Positions 54,196 through 62,729 of a stretch of 64,000 nt of DNA are shown piece after piece. Numbering within the stretch: position 1 is the stretch's first letter; each line of letters opens with the position of its first letter. Source of the stretch: Lachnospiraceae bacterium (lineage in GTDB: Bacteria > Bacillota > Clostridia > Lachnospirales > Lachnospiraceae); assembly GCA_017439665.1 (NCBI GenBank), contig JAFSIS010000030.1:19801-83800 (forward strand), written 5' to 3'. The translations under genes were made by a program, and so were the position numbers. A model generated the notes under the pieces. The model ran no database searches, was not told the origin of the DNA, and saw only the letters and a program-made list of their open reading frames with translations.

Positions 54196-54608
54196 TATGC
54201 TACCCCTCTTTCTCTCCAATAAGTTATAGTTAGCGACATCTGGTAGACGATATCATGTTCCCCTTCTTCTAATGGGGCAGGGATTCCGGTTATGGACAAC
54301 CCTGCAACCGTCCTGCCACCATCAATCTCCGGAAAATCATAATTTAAAGGAAAATCATCTATCCAGTAAGTTAATTCTTCCAGCCATTCATCCGCTTCCT
54401 TCCGTTCCCCTTCAGAAACTGCAGGCTGTCTGGCCATAAACTGATAAAACTCCGTAATCTCATAGCTGGAATCTGTATACCCTTTTATGTTTCTTGTGGG
54501 AGACTTGAAGAGTCCGTTTCTGTCCGAACCATCCGACATGTGATTGGTTTCGATTTCCAGATCTTCATAATTTTTCAACAGATCCACAATATACTGTGAT
54601 ATGGTCAT
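54195..54608 (-). CDS. Tail terminator (minor capsid 3-like)
   Basis: 137 residues; MTISQYIVDLLKNYEDLEIE and the late GEHDIVYQMSLTITYWRERG fit the tail-completion family. GGAGGGACTGCA before a normal ATG. Confidence 0.75.
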   Translation of the reverse strand: MTISQYIVDLLKNYEDLEIETNHMSDGSDRNGLFKSPTRNIKGYTDSSYEITEFYQFMARQPAVSEGERKEADEWLEELTYWIDDFPLNYDFPEIDGGRTVAGLSITGIPAPLEEGEHDIVYQMSLTITYWRERGVA

Positions 54609-55027
54609 TGCAGTCCCTCCGCTTTTGCTCTTTTCCTTGCTCCTGCTAAAATAGCTTCCTTATGCTGTTGCTTCATCCGCTCAAACCAGTAATTTCCACG
54701 TCCCACAGTGCCCATTCCGCTGCCGGAACCTTCACTGAAATTGGCCGGCATATAGTACCAGCGTCTGGCATAGGGTGTTCGGTATTTGATTTCGCCGGAT
54801 CCAATCTGGGTGTGCATAATTCCCGACTGCTTAAGGATTCCTGTGTCAAAAGGGATCAACTCCTCACATAGCCTTAAACACTGTGTATCAATGTAAGCCT
54901 GGGCTCCCTGGATTCGTTCTGTCATATCCGGTCCAAAACCAGGATTCCAGCGAATCTCCATTTCAACCTCGCCATCAGCCGTCTTTATCTTTACCAGTTC
55001 ACCTTTTGGTGTCTGGAGAACAAACAT
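54605..55027 (-). CDS. Head-tail joining protein (minor capsid 2 / HK97 gp10-like)
   Basis: 140 residues; DTGILKQSG and YARRWYYMPANFSEG are family features. AAGGGC upstream of the ATG. Four-base overlap with the next gene. Confidence 0.75.
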   Translation of the reverse strand: MFVLQTPKGELVKIKTADGEVEMEIRWNPGFGPDMTERIQGAQAYIDTQCLRLCEELIPFDTGILKQSGIMHTQIGSGEIKYRTPYARRWYYMPANFSEGSGSGMGTVGRGNYWFERMKQQHKEAILAGARKRAKAEGLQ

Positions 55028-55035
55028 ATCTGCCC

Positions 55036-55395
55036 TTAAGCGATCACCACCTTGATATTTTTCAAATGTCTGCGGTTGGAATTATCGTTTATCGACTGGA
55101 TCCTGCCTGACTTTGGGTATTTTTTCAGCAGATCAGAAATCCTGCTGCCTTTTTCGCCGGTCACCACATCCCCCACAGATCCGTAGATGATACAGTCCTC
55201 TTCCCGGTCAGCCTGTAAGGTCAGCCCTTCATAGCTTCCGGCCGGGAAGGTGATCTGTACATATCTGACTACGCTGATCTTTCCATTGAGGTTCTGCTTT
55301 TCCGTCTTATCTGACCACTGAACCCCTTTGATAATGGTGGGCTGCCATTCGGTATCTGATATTTTGTTGTAGAGGGTTATGGTGTCATTAAACAT
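55036..55395 (-). CDS. Head closure protein (minor capsid 1-like)
   Basis: 119 residues; MFNDTITLYNKISDTEW, TGEKGSRISDLLKKYP and a basic C-terminus fit the head-closure family found here in related phages. Confidence 0.7.
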   Translation of the reverse strand: MFNDTITLYNKISDTEWQPTIIKGVQWSDKTEKQNLNGKISVVRYVQITFPAGSYEGLTLQADREEDCIIYGSVGDVVTGEKGSRISDLLKKYPKSGRIQSINDNSNRRHLKNIKVVIA

Positions 55396-55504
55396 TTTTT
55401 GCCCTGTCCTCTTCTATTGTCATATCAGCAATATCCTTAATTACCATCATGAGGGAAAGGGTAATACTCAAATATTTTATTAATTTGATCCATTTCTTTT
55501 TCAT
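55388..55504 (-). CDS. Possible 38-residue phage peptide
   Basis: ATG 55502-55504 overlaps the connector stop (TGATGA), stop TAA 55388-55390 inside the next gene's start. Lys-rich start (MKKKWIKLIKYLSITL), one short hydrophobic stretch. No homolog recognised; small and uncertain. Confidence 0.4.
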   Translation of the reverse strand: MKKKWIKLIKYLSITLSLMMVIKDIADMTIEEDRAKNV

Positions 55505-55863
55505 CAATACGCACCTACCAATCCGGTACCGGAAAGCCATGCCCGGATAGAAGTCTGCAACTCGCTCCGAAGCTGTTCTTCTGTCTGCACCACATAACTC
55601 TCCGAATACCCATCATTGCTGACCGAAGCCACACCCTTGCCTTTGCCTGTATCTGCATCCTCTGCCATTTTGTCAATGACCTTACAGATGCAGTCCTGAA
55701 GCTGCTCGTAGTAAAAGGCATCTTCCCTGAGATTTCCCCAGCGGATCCAGCCTACTACCAGCTTCACCTCTTTTTCTGCAAGAGTCTCTGCCCGGTCAAA
55801 CTGTTTCTCGGTTATTTTGTCATGAAGGGAGTGATAACGCTCCCAATCAACCAGTTGTGCCAT
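55504..55863 (-). CDS. Head-tail connector protein
   Basis: 119 residues from ATG 55861-55863 (MAQLVDWERYHSLHD); GGGAGGGG is about 7 bases upstream, while a start two codons earlier is too close to it. Helical; location after capsid fits gp6-like connector. Confidence 0.65.
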   Translation of the reverse strand: MAQLVDWERYHSLHDKITEKQFDRAETLAEKEVKLVVGWIRWGNLREDAFYYEQLQDCICKVIDKMAEDADTGKGKGVASVSNDGYSESYVVQTEEQLRSELQTSIRAWLSGTGLVGAY

Positions 55864-55881
55864 TATCATTCCCCTCCCTTC

Positions 55882-56040
55882 TTACTCTTTCTCAGGCTGC
55901 TCCTCTGCCTTGGCTTCCTTTTTCAGCTTCTTTAACTCAGCTTTAAGCTGCTTATTTTCCTTTTCCAGATCTTCCACCTTTTGGGTTAAGGTAGAAAGCT
56001 CTGTGCCAGGCTTTTTTGCTCCTACTCCTACTGTACGCAT
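55882..56040 (-). CDS. Small coiled-coil phage protein
   Basis: 52 residues from ATG 56038-56040 (MRTVGVGAKKPGTE), set by AGGAGGT; the longer ORF reads through that site. Heptad-like LEKENKQLKAELKKLKKEA. Unknown role next to capsid. Confidence 0.65.
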   Translation of the reverse strand: MRTVGVGAKKPGTELSTLTQKVEDLEKENKQLKAELKKLKKEAKAEEQPEKE

Positions 56041-56050
56041 CCCGCACCTC

Positions 56051-56920
56051 CTACGCTTTGCTGTGCAGATAAATTCCTGCACGTTTGTTTTCATAGCCGT
56101 TTACCATGCCATACTTGCGGTATTTTACAATATCCGCATCTGCATCAGGGTTTGCGGATGCAGGAATGATATTGCTGGCCACATGCTTATCAAACTTGAT
56201 AATGGCAGGCTTATGAATGATCATGAAACTAATATCCTGACCAGTATCAGCTTTTTTGTAGTGCCCTGCCTCCTCGTCTACAGTTTTTCCGTCCAGTAAG
56301 TCAATGGCCGTGTAGAATCTGGCCTGAGGAACCACCTTCTTCACATCGAATCTACTCAAGATCTCTCTGGATTTAGTGGTGTCCAGTGCCATCACACTGT
56401 TTAACAAAGTGGCCGTAGCATACAGCATACGCCCCTCCTGGGGAACCTCATCCTCATCCATCTTAGACCACGCGGCAAGCAGTGCATCCAAAAACTGAGT
56501 AGCATCGTCAATCTCTCCTGTTGCCTTGGAGATATTGTCCAGTGCTGCCAGCGTAGCAAAAGTAAAGGCATCTGCCTCAGGTGCTACTTTTTCACGCATC
56601 AGGGTGGCTCCTGCCATACCAAAGGCAAGGTTTCTGGATTCCTCATTATCCATTACATCTACAGTGATCTTTGCACCCCTGTCATAGTTAAAGGCAGCGG
56701 TTTTCCATTTTAAGTCTACAGATGCGCTGGTATAACCTGCATTACGGTCATACTCTCCCAAACCGGTTACAGAGATCTGGGGATAAATGATTTCATTTGC
56801 ATTCGCCCCCGCTCTTGACATACCTGCATCAGATGTCAAATCTGCGGTTACGGATGCACTTCTGTATACCTCGTCCAGCAGACTGGTATAATTTTTCGCT
56901 AAAGCAATTGTATTAGACCT
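56051..56920 (-). CDS. Major capsid protein; start codon appears to be AGG
   Basis: 289 residues if started at AGG 56918-56920: (M)SNTIALAKNYTSLLDEVYR, the conserved N-terminus of this capsid family, then QISVTGLGEYDRNAGY, DYRG-type NYDRGAKITVDVMDNEE and a C-terminal MVNGYENKRAGIYLH. TAA abuts the AGG in frame. AGGAGG is 8 bases upstream. The first usual start codon in frame is 27 codons in and would delete the N-arm. See alternative-start finding. Confidence 0.85.
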   Translation of the reverse strand, partial: RSNTIALAKNYTSLLDEVYRSASVTADLTSDAGMSRAGANANEIIYPQISVTGLGEYDRNAGYTSASVDLKWKTAAFNYDRGAKITVDVMDNEESRNLAFGMAGATLMREKVAPEADAFTFATLAALDNISKATGEIDDATQFLDALLAAWSKMDEDEVPQEGRMLYATATLLNSVMALDTTKSREILSRFDVKKVVPQARFYTAIDLLDGKTVDEEAGHYKKADTGQDISFMIIHKPAIIKFDKHVASNIIPASANPDADADIVKYRKYGMVNGYENKRAGIYLHSKA

Positions 56921-56932
56921 TTACTTGTCCTC

Positions 56933-57514
56933 CTATTTCTGTTCTGAGATGGGCGGTAATCCCATAGCTGCACGCATGGCGGCATCACCGTCCTGGTTTC
57001 CTGTTTTCCTTACTACTCCAATAGGATCACCCTGCCCGATCACCTCAGGCTGCGGCTCTCCGAAGAGCATTTTACTGTCCTCTGCCTCTGACAAGGCTTT
57101 CAATGCTGCAGCAATATCCTCTTTCTGATTCTTAGATGCTTTCAGCGCATCCACATCCAGAAGAGCAGTGATCGCCTTTGCATTGATACCCTTGGCGGTA
57201 GAAATAGCTTCTTTTAACATGTCCGAAAAATCACGATCAGCAATTTTTGACTGATAATCAGCATCTTTCTGTGCCAGATCTGCTTCCAGATCTTTGATCC
57301 TCTGGTTTAATGCATCTGCATCTACCCCGTCAAACTTTGCCAGGGGTTCTTTTGTGGTTTTTAACTGCTCTGTGAGGTTTTCCACCTTATCCACCTGTTT
57401 CTGCCAGTCGGCTACCGGCTCATAGTTCTCCACTATAGCCTTGTTTACCGCTGTTTTCTGCTCGTCTGTCAGTTCAATGCCTGCATCAGACAAAATCTGC
57501 TCAATATTTTTCAT
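56933..57514 (-). CDS. Scaffold protein (Gp20-like)
   Basis: 193 residues, long coiled coil with LNQRIKDLEADLAQKDADY and a C-terminal AMRAAMGLPPISEQ. AAGGAGAG before a normal ATG. Guides capsid assembly. Its stop TAG overlaps the capsid's ribosome site. Confidence 0.85.
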   Translation of the reverse strand: MKNIEQILSDAGIELTDEQKTAVNKAIVENYEPVADWQKQVDKVENLTEQLKTTKEPLAKFDGVDADALNQRIKDLEADLAQKDADYQSKIADRDFSDMLKEAISTAKGINAKAITALLDVDALKASKNQKEDIAAALKALSEAEDSKMLFGEPQPEVIGQGDPIGVVRKTGNQDGDAAMRAAMGLPPISEQK

Positions 57515-57539
57515 GGTACTCTCCTTAAATGATTTATTT

Positions 57540-57556
57540 ACCGGACTTTCTCCGGT
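57540..57556 (-). other. Hairpin after the tRNA
   Basis: ACCGGA/TCCGGT with a 5-base loop, 8 bases beyond the tRNA 3' end; processing or termination element. Confidence 0.4.
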
Positions 57557-57563
57557 ATGGGAA

Positions 57564-57634
57564 TTGCGGACGGAGGAATTGAGCCTCCACCTTCGGCTAA
57601 GGAGACCGATATGCTGCCGTTACACCAATCCGCC
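57564..57634 (-). tRNA. Phage tRNA with anticodon CCT and initiator-like features
   Basis: 71 nt. Acceptor GGCGGAT/GTCCGCA leaves base 1 (G) opposite A72 unpaired; D-loop AACGGCA with GG; anticodon stem TCGGT/GCCGA, loop CTCCTTA giving CCT; T-arm GGAGG-CTCAATT-CCTCC; A73; no encoded CCA. Initiator-like marks: 1-72 mismatch with A72-A73, the GG/CC pairs at 29-30:40-41, loop CTCCTTA versus CTCATAA of tRNA-fMet (A35 to C, A37 to T), and CCGAAGGT after the loop. Elongator-like: T11-A24. Reads AGG. Confidence 0.8.
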
Positions 57635-57638
57635 ATCT

Positions 57639-57660
57639 GCCCGGCTGACGCACGCCGGGC
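57639..57660 (-). other. Hairpin immediately before the tRNA
   Basis: GCCCGGC/GCCGGGC with an 8-base loop, ending 4 bases before the tRNA 5' end; perhaps a processing signal. Confidence 0.45.
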
Positions 57661-57685
57661 CTGTATAGGAGAAAAAATATGAAAA

Positions 57686-57741
57686 CAAAAAGAGCCGGGA
57701 GTTAATTCACACTGGACTTAACTGCTCGGCTCTTAGGCTCT
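57686..57741 (-). terminator. Module-boundary terminator 2 (before tRNA and capsid genes)
   Basis: Minus strand: AGAGCCTAAGAGCCGAG, then stem AGAGCCG...AGTTAA/TTAACT...CGGCTCT and T5. It overlaps the end of the KTR gene. Shares the 17-nt motif AGAGCCWRAGAGCCGRG with the terminators at 44866 and 63206. Confidence 0.75.
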
Positions 57742-57866
57742 ATCGTTATCACTGATTTACTTTTACATTTTTTACAATATCCGGGAAAATTGACCAGCTT
57801 GGTGTCCTCCCGGATCATAAACATTTTGCCCTTGCAATGTGGGCATGGATACCAAAAATACTTCAT
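57702..57866 (-). CDS. Cysteine-rich KTR-domain protein
   Basis: 54 residues, ATG 57864-57866. MKYFWYPCPHCKGKMF, NFPGYCKKCKSKSVITIEPKS: four Cys in two CxxC, the pattern of small KTR-domain proteins common on mobile elements. GAGGG site. Function unknown; its 3' end forms a terminator. Confidence 0.75.
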   Translation of the reverse strand: MKYFWYPCPHCKGKMFMIREDTKLVNFPGYCKKCKSKSVITIEPKSRAVKSSVN

Positions 57867-57922
57867 CTTGTGCCCTCTTGGCTATCATAACACATCATTA
57901 TGTGAGATAGCAAGCTATACAC

Positions 57923-58126
57923 TTAATATTTTATTCCTAAAAAATCAAATATATACTCTTTGGTTCTTTCCTCCCTAGGTACCAATATAATTTCTCCATA
58001 AAGTACCTTGTGTAAAATATCTCTACCAGCCAATGAACGAATGAGTATTTCATATTCTTCCGGTGTCATTCCGGGATAATAAAATGGATTTTCCATCATA
58101 TATAACTGATTTTCATATTGAGACAT
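57923..58126 (-). CDS. Hypothetical phage protein next to the MuF gene (candidate immunity)
   Basis: 67 residues, acidic and aromatic (MSQYENQLYMMENPFYYPG...). GAGG upstream of ATG. Starts 2 bases after the MuF gene stop. MuF-type toxins often have the immunity gene here; this is inference from position. Confidence 0.5.
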   Translation of the reverse strand: MSQYENQLYMMENPFYYPGMTPEEYEILIRSLAGRDILHKVLYGEIILVPREERTKEYIFDFLGIKY

Positions 58127-58127
58127 G

Positions 58128-59969
58128 TCACTGAACCTCGTTAAAATATTCTCTGATAATCATTCTAGCTATTACTTCTTCTTTCGCACTGGCTAATGAG
58201 CCTATGTTCTCTTTTATTTTATTGTAATCTGGTAGTTTTTTCAACTCATTATCCACTATTTCTGCATCCATATCAAAAACCAGATCATATATATTATGTG
58301 CACCCGGAACCTTCTTTTTATTTGCCATATAATACACGCTTCCATCATTGCAGGACATAATCGATGCATATATACGCTGGTCAAAAAGTGCTGTATTAAC
58401 ATCGATATAAGAGGCTCCTTTATTATTTGTATGGTTATGCAGGAGGATAACACTATTTTCCCCACAGTTTAACAGCTTTTTAAAAAACTCCTGGCTCATA
58501 CACTCTCCTACCAAACCTTCTTCATAGGCAAGTGTTTTGCCAGAAACTCTGTCCAAAGCATACGCATACTCCTTTCCTGTTTCTGCACCATTTTTGACTA
58601 TTTCCTTGCTTATATGCTGCAGCTTCTTACAAACATCTGAATCTATGCCTGCTATCTTCATAGCGAATGAAGCATTTTCGTTAAATGGATAGTTTGCATT
58701 ATTGATTGAACCAGCCTTACTCTTTTGTTTTACTATAGCTGTTTTATAGGACTTTGTTTTCCTCAGATCACTGGTTCCACCGGACACTCTCAACCGATTA
58801 TCCTTTGCCCGGATGCCGACAGAATCACTGAAACTATGATAATCTGATACCTGCTTACGGAGCTTACGGTTTAGCTCCTTGACATCTCCGCCTATGGCTT
58901 TCTGTGCTTCAATCTCCCGTTTTGTCGCCCGAATATTCCTCTCCATAGCTCTCTGCTTCTGGGTATTCTGATAATAGCTCTCATCATAAGGGATATCCTC
59001 TGGAATAGGATCATCCTCCCAGTAGGGATAGAAGTTGTGACTGCAGTTTGGTCCCTGGATTCCGTCTCCCATACCATACCCTGCTCCACCACTTCCTAAA
59101 GGCGCCTTAAAGGATGGGTATTTTTTATTTTTTCCACTGTAGGAAAATACTTTGTTCTGAATAGGTGCGTGTTCCGGTCTGCTTCCCATATGCTGTGAGG
59201 TAATCACCAGATCCTGTCCTGTACTTTTCAGGTTCATCTCCGTCACTCTTCCGGATAACTGTGCCATACCGGTCCTTACTGCCATCCTGGCTGCGGAATC
59301 CAGCTGATAGCTTCTGCCACTGGCATAATCAACGGTGCGTAGTCCGCTTTTGGCCATGCGCTTTACACAGTCATTCACTACCTGATCGTAGGAAAAAGTG
59401 CCGCTGGCAACCTTTAATAGTGCCAGATCAAGCTCACGCTGATACATATTGAGAACACCAGTCGTTCCCAGGACAGTATTTTTAAATCCCATAGACCGGG
59501 TAAGGTTTTTTAACTCTTTAGCTGTCTGGATCCGGAAAGCTGACAGCAGCTGACTCATGCTGTTTGGCTTCTTCAAGCTGACCCCATGCTCCGACCACAT
59601 GGACAGATCATTGTTCCAGGCCATGTTTCCGGCCTGTGCGATCAGCTCTTTATTGCCCTCATTGATCTCTTCCAGGGTTTTATTGATAATCTCCTGTACC
59701 TGTTGCTTATAAGCCTTGGTATTCTCTGCTACAGCCATCTGATAGGCTTTATCTGCCCGGAGAAGCTTCATGACCTCAGCCTGTATCTTTGCTGCAGAAT
59801 ATCCCTGCTCTGTCATAGCCTTTGCCATCAGCTCTGCCGTCTCTGTGTACCGGCCAGTCTTTTGCACTCGTCTGGCTATATCTGCAATGATTTCCCTTTC
59901 CATCTCCTGATACAGGCCGATGATATATTTATCTGCTAAAACTTCAATCTGTTCTGGTGTTAATGCCCT
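58128..59969 (-). CDS. MuF-type minor head protein with C-terminal JAB-like domain; start codon appears to be AGG
   Basis: 613 residues if started at AGG 59967-59969: (M)ALTPEQIEVLADKYI, the conserved MuF-family start, with TAA abutting the AGG in frame and AAGGCGGTGAT 4-14 bases upstream. The first ATG is 22 codons in. Head-protein domain to about 380 (PNCSHNFYPYWEDD zinc-like motif), then a separate C-terminal domain with LLHNHTNNKGASYIDVN, resembling the HxH...S-x2-D of JAB/MPN enzymes. That tail may be an effector. See alternative-start finding. Confidence 0.82.
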   Translation of the reverse strand, partial: RALTPEQIEVLADKYIIGLYQEMEREIIADIARRVQKTGRYTETAELMAKAMTEQGYSAAKIQAEVMKLLRADKAYQMAVAENTKAYKQQVQEIINKTLEEINEGNKELIAQAGNMAWNNDLSMWSEHGVSLKKPNSMSQLLSAFRIQTAKELKNLTRSMGFKNTVLGTTGVLNMYQRELDLALLKVASGTFSYDQVVNDCVKRMAKSGLRTVDYASGRSYQLDSAARMAVRTGMAQLSGRVTEMNLKSTGQDLVITSQHMGSRPEHAPIQNKVFSYSGKNKKYPSFKAPLGSGGAGYGMGDGIQGPNCSHNFYPYWEDDPIPEDIPYDESYYQNTQKQRAMERNIRATKREIEAQKAIGGDVKELNRKLRKQVSDYHSFSDSVGIRAKDNRLRVSGGTSDLRKTKSYKTAIVKQKSKAGSINNANYPFNENASFAMKIAGIDSDVCKKLQHISKEIVKNGAETGKEYAYALDRVSGKTLAYEEGLVGECMSQEFFKKLLNCGENSVILLHNHTNNKGASYIDVNTALFDQRIYASIMSCNDGSVYYMANKKKVPGAHNIYDLVFDMDAEIVDNELKKLPDYNKIKENIGSLASAKEEVIARMIIREYFNEVQ

Positions 59970-59981
59970 TTAATCACCGCC

Positions 59982-61385
59982 TTACTCTTCTTCCTCCGGT
60001 TTATCCGGCTCCATAGCCTCTTTCCCTTCGCTGATATACTTTTCTACTTCTTCATCAGAGAGATTGTATTTCTCTTTGATATACTCTCGTGTCAGCCAGG
60101 GGATCTCCGGGAAGGATAGGGCATCTGCCCTCATCTGCTCCAGTTTCGCTGTCTTATCCTCGATGTAAGAATCGTCAAATTCAATGGACAGTCCTTCCTC
60201 GAGGTTATAACTGGTTCCATGGAACTGATTGGAAAACCACATGGCCGCCCGGACAATATCGGTAATATAGTCCTCTGCATTCTTTCTTTGTTTGTTCAGT
60301 TCCTGCATAGAATCCTGTTTTTCGCCAATATATTCCGTTGCTGTAGTGATCTTTCCATTCTCAAAGGTATACTTCTTAGTACCGTAGCCAAAGGACATGG
60401 ACAAAAGAGACAGCAGCAATTCAAACACCTTTGTAATATCCTCCACCCTGATTTCCGGGGTATACTCTTTAATCAATATATCCTGATCAGGCAGTTTTTC
60501 TCCCAACAGGATAAACAGATCTTTCTGTTGGGGAGTGAGCATATATGTACCATCTTCTCTTGTCTTTACTTCTGCCAATACCTCATTCAAAAATACCAGC
60601 TTTTCCCCTTTATCCAGATCTCCATAAAGGATATTGTAGCAAAGGTCTAAGGCCTTGAATACAGGAATGGAATTATAGATTTTAGGAAGGCCGTACCCCT
60701 CCATATCCTCCAGGTTATTCACCTCTGCATTGGTCATAATGGCAAAGGGCTTAATCTCTCCCAGCTGAATGCTGCCTTCCTCTTCTATTTTCCCCGAATG
60801 GTCAAAAATAACCGTGTCGGCCTTATAGAGATTATTTTCCAGTGTAAACGTTACCAGAGTAGTCTTAATCTTCCCCTTTACTCTTCCACTGGCGCAAAAG
60901 GCACATTCAGTCACCAGGTCATTTTCAATGGTCAAGGGAATAATGCTGTCTGCATCACAATAGTTGATCCTGATATCTCCTCCGGATACTTTTGCCTTAT
61001 CTTCTCCATACTCAATGAAATCAGCACTCTTGAGATATACATAAGCTCCTGCTGTTCCAGTGGCAGAAGTCTTTTCCAGCTGTTTACGATACTGAACCTC
61101 AAACCGGCTTTCTTCAAAGAGACTCTCAATAAACTCCTGTGCAGCGTTTTCCTTTTCCGGGACTACTGACACGATTTCACACAGGTTAGCATCATCCGCA
61201 CATCCTCTTTTTGCAAAGTTCATACGGCTTAAATGGATCTCCCTGCCGCTTAAGTTGTTTCTTTTATGAAAATCCGCTATTTCCTTGTTTTTATACCAGC
61301 TATCACAAACTTTAATGATGATTAGGGCCTCCTCATTGACAGAATAGCCCATCTTCTCCAAATGTCTTTTTACAAAATCTTTCCT
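59982..61385 (-). CDS. Portal protein; start codon appears to be AGG
   Basis: 467 residues if started at AGG 61383-61385: (M)KDFVKRHLEKMGYS. AGGAGG is 8 bases upstream and overlaps the large terminase stop. The only earlier usual starts are out of frame; TTG at 61361 has no ribosome site and would drop eight residues. Portal-type body with GDIRINYCDADSIIPL and a C-terminal acidic tail (EPDKPEEEE). See alternative-start finding. Confidence 0.8.
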   Translation of the reverse strand, partial: RKDFVKRHLEKMGYSVNEEALIIIKVCDSWYKNKEIADFHKRNNLSGREIHLSRMNFAKRGCADDANLCEIVSVVPEKENAAQEFIESLFEESRFEVQYRKQLEKTSATGTAGAYVYLKSADFIEYGEDKAKVSGGDIRINYCDADSIIPLTIENDLVTECAFCASGRVKGKIKTTLVTFTLENNLYKADTVIFDHSGKIEEEGSIQLGEIKPFAIMTNAEVNNLEDMEGYGLPKIYNSIPVFKALDLCYNILYGDLDKGEKLVFLNEVLAEVKTREDGTYMLTPQQKDLFILLGEKLPDQDILIKEYTPEIRVEDITKVFELLLSLLSMSFGYGTKKYTFENGKITTATEYIGEKQDSMQELNKQRKNAEDYITDIVRAAMWFSNQFHGTSYNLEEGLSIEFDDSYIEDKTAKLEQMRADALSFPEIPWLTREYIKEKYNLSDEEVEKYISEGKEAMEPDKPEEEE

Positions 61386-61397
61386 CTGATCATCCTC

Positions 61398-62729
61398 CTA
61401 TCTTCCCAAATCGATAAATTCCACAAAATCCAGCCATGTATAACAGAAAGCATCCCACCAGTCGTTGATATTGCCGATATTTTTATCTTCCGGAATATCC
61501 GGGTGTTTTTCATCCCACCGCAGAGATGCTATAGCTTTCCTGATATTGACACATCGTTTATTAATCTTAAGCCGCCCTGTATTTAAAAGCAGATCCACTG
61601 TCTTGGGTCTTTCTGATACTTCGTTCTTACGGCATCCTTTGATATTACGGCAGGGTAATCCTGCCGCTTTCGCTGCACTTCTAAGACTGTTGATCATGGT
61701 GGTGCTGGCAGAATCCGGGAACACCCAATCTACTCTCCCATATCTGCTTATTGCCATGCGATAGAATTCAATAAACTTATTACAAATAGCCTTTGCATCA
61801 ATATCAGCAGTTATCGGCAGGCCATCTTCCTCCAAAACCATGATCTTTTTATATCCTTCCCGATATCCGGTCAGGGCGAAAGTAGTTTTAGACCCATTAC
61901 CGCCAAAGTCAATCCCCATGACCAGCTTAGTAAAGGCCATCGCTTTCCCTTTGCCCTTAATCTCTTCCCACAAGTCATCATCCTGAAAAAGATATGGACT
62001 GTCATCCTCTGCAAAAAAGCGGAAAATAAGACCCTCCGCAACTACCCATAAGCCACGGATAAAACGATCATGAAATACACCGCTGTATGTACTTTCATAC
62101 CAATGAAGAACCTCTTCTGAAAGGCTGGGATTATCCCGCATTTCAAAATGGATCCGGATAAGGTTCTTTTCGGTACGCTTATCAATCCATTCTATTTTGA
62201 AAAAATGGTCAGGCCCTTCCGGGTTGCAGTTAAACCAGAACTTAGAACCCTCCACAGAGCATCGGCCTGTTGCCTGATTGACAAAGGATTCCGGCATCAG
62301 AGCCACCTCATCCATAAACAATCCTGCCAGCGTGATACCCTGAATCAGATCCTGAGAGCTTTCATCTTTTCCACCAAAGAAATAAAAGCTGTTTTCCGCA
62401 TCCTTACTCCTTACAATCATATAATTTTCAGACCGTTTTTCCTCCACCCCATATCCCCGGGATTTCAGCATTGCTGTCAGCTGCCTTATTACGTTTCTCC
62501 TGAGGGACTGGATCGTCTTTCCGCACAGGGCAAAGGTCTGACCGTCAAAAGTATCCATAGCCCAAAAGGCAAAAGACAATGCTCCTATGGAGGTTTTCCC
62601 AGAACGGATTGAGCCGTCCATGATAATTCCCCGCTTATTCTTGTATGGACTGCCCGGCATCCACCAGGTAAGAACAACCTTTTGTTTTAATGTGAAGGGC
62701 TTAAATTTGAATAAAGCTTTACGTTTCAA
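61398..62729 (-). CDS. Terminase large subunit
   Basis: 443 residues. Walker A-like DGSIRSGKT, Walker B-like LAGLFMDEVALMPE, and nuclease motif MGIDFGGNGSKT. TTG 62727-62729 start with GAGGGGG upstream; overlaps TerS by 11 bases. Cuts and packages phage DNA. Confidence 0.92.
   Translation of the reverse strand: MKRKALFKFKPFTLKQKVVLTWWMPGSPYKNKRGIIMDGSIRSGKTSIGALSFAFWAMDTFDGQTFALCGKTIQSLRRNVIRQLTAMLKSRGYGVEEKRSENYMIVRSKDAENSFYFFGGKDESSQDLIQGITLAGLFMDEVALMPESFVNQATGRCSVEGSKFWFNCNPEGPDHFFKIEWIDKRTEKNLIRIHFEMRDNPSLSEEVLHWYESTYSGVFHDRFIRGLWVVAEGLIFRFFAEDDSPYLFQDDDLWEEIKGKGKAMAFTKLVMGIDFGGNGSKTTFALTGYREGYKKIMVLEEDGLPITADIDAKAICNKFIEFYRMAISRYGRVDWVFPDSASTTMINSLRSAAKAAGLPCRNIKGCRKNEVSERPKTVDLLLNTGRLKINKRCVNIRKAIASLRWDEKHPDIPEDKNIGNINDWWDAFCYTWLDFVEFIDLGR

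Noticed and set aside
57564..57634. Ordinary tRNA-Arg(CCT)
   Set aside because: The anticodon would fit, but the unpaired 1-72, the fMet-like anticodon arm and the missing A20 argue against it; elongator use is not fully excluded because of T11-A24.
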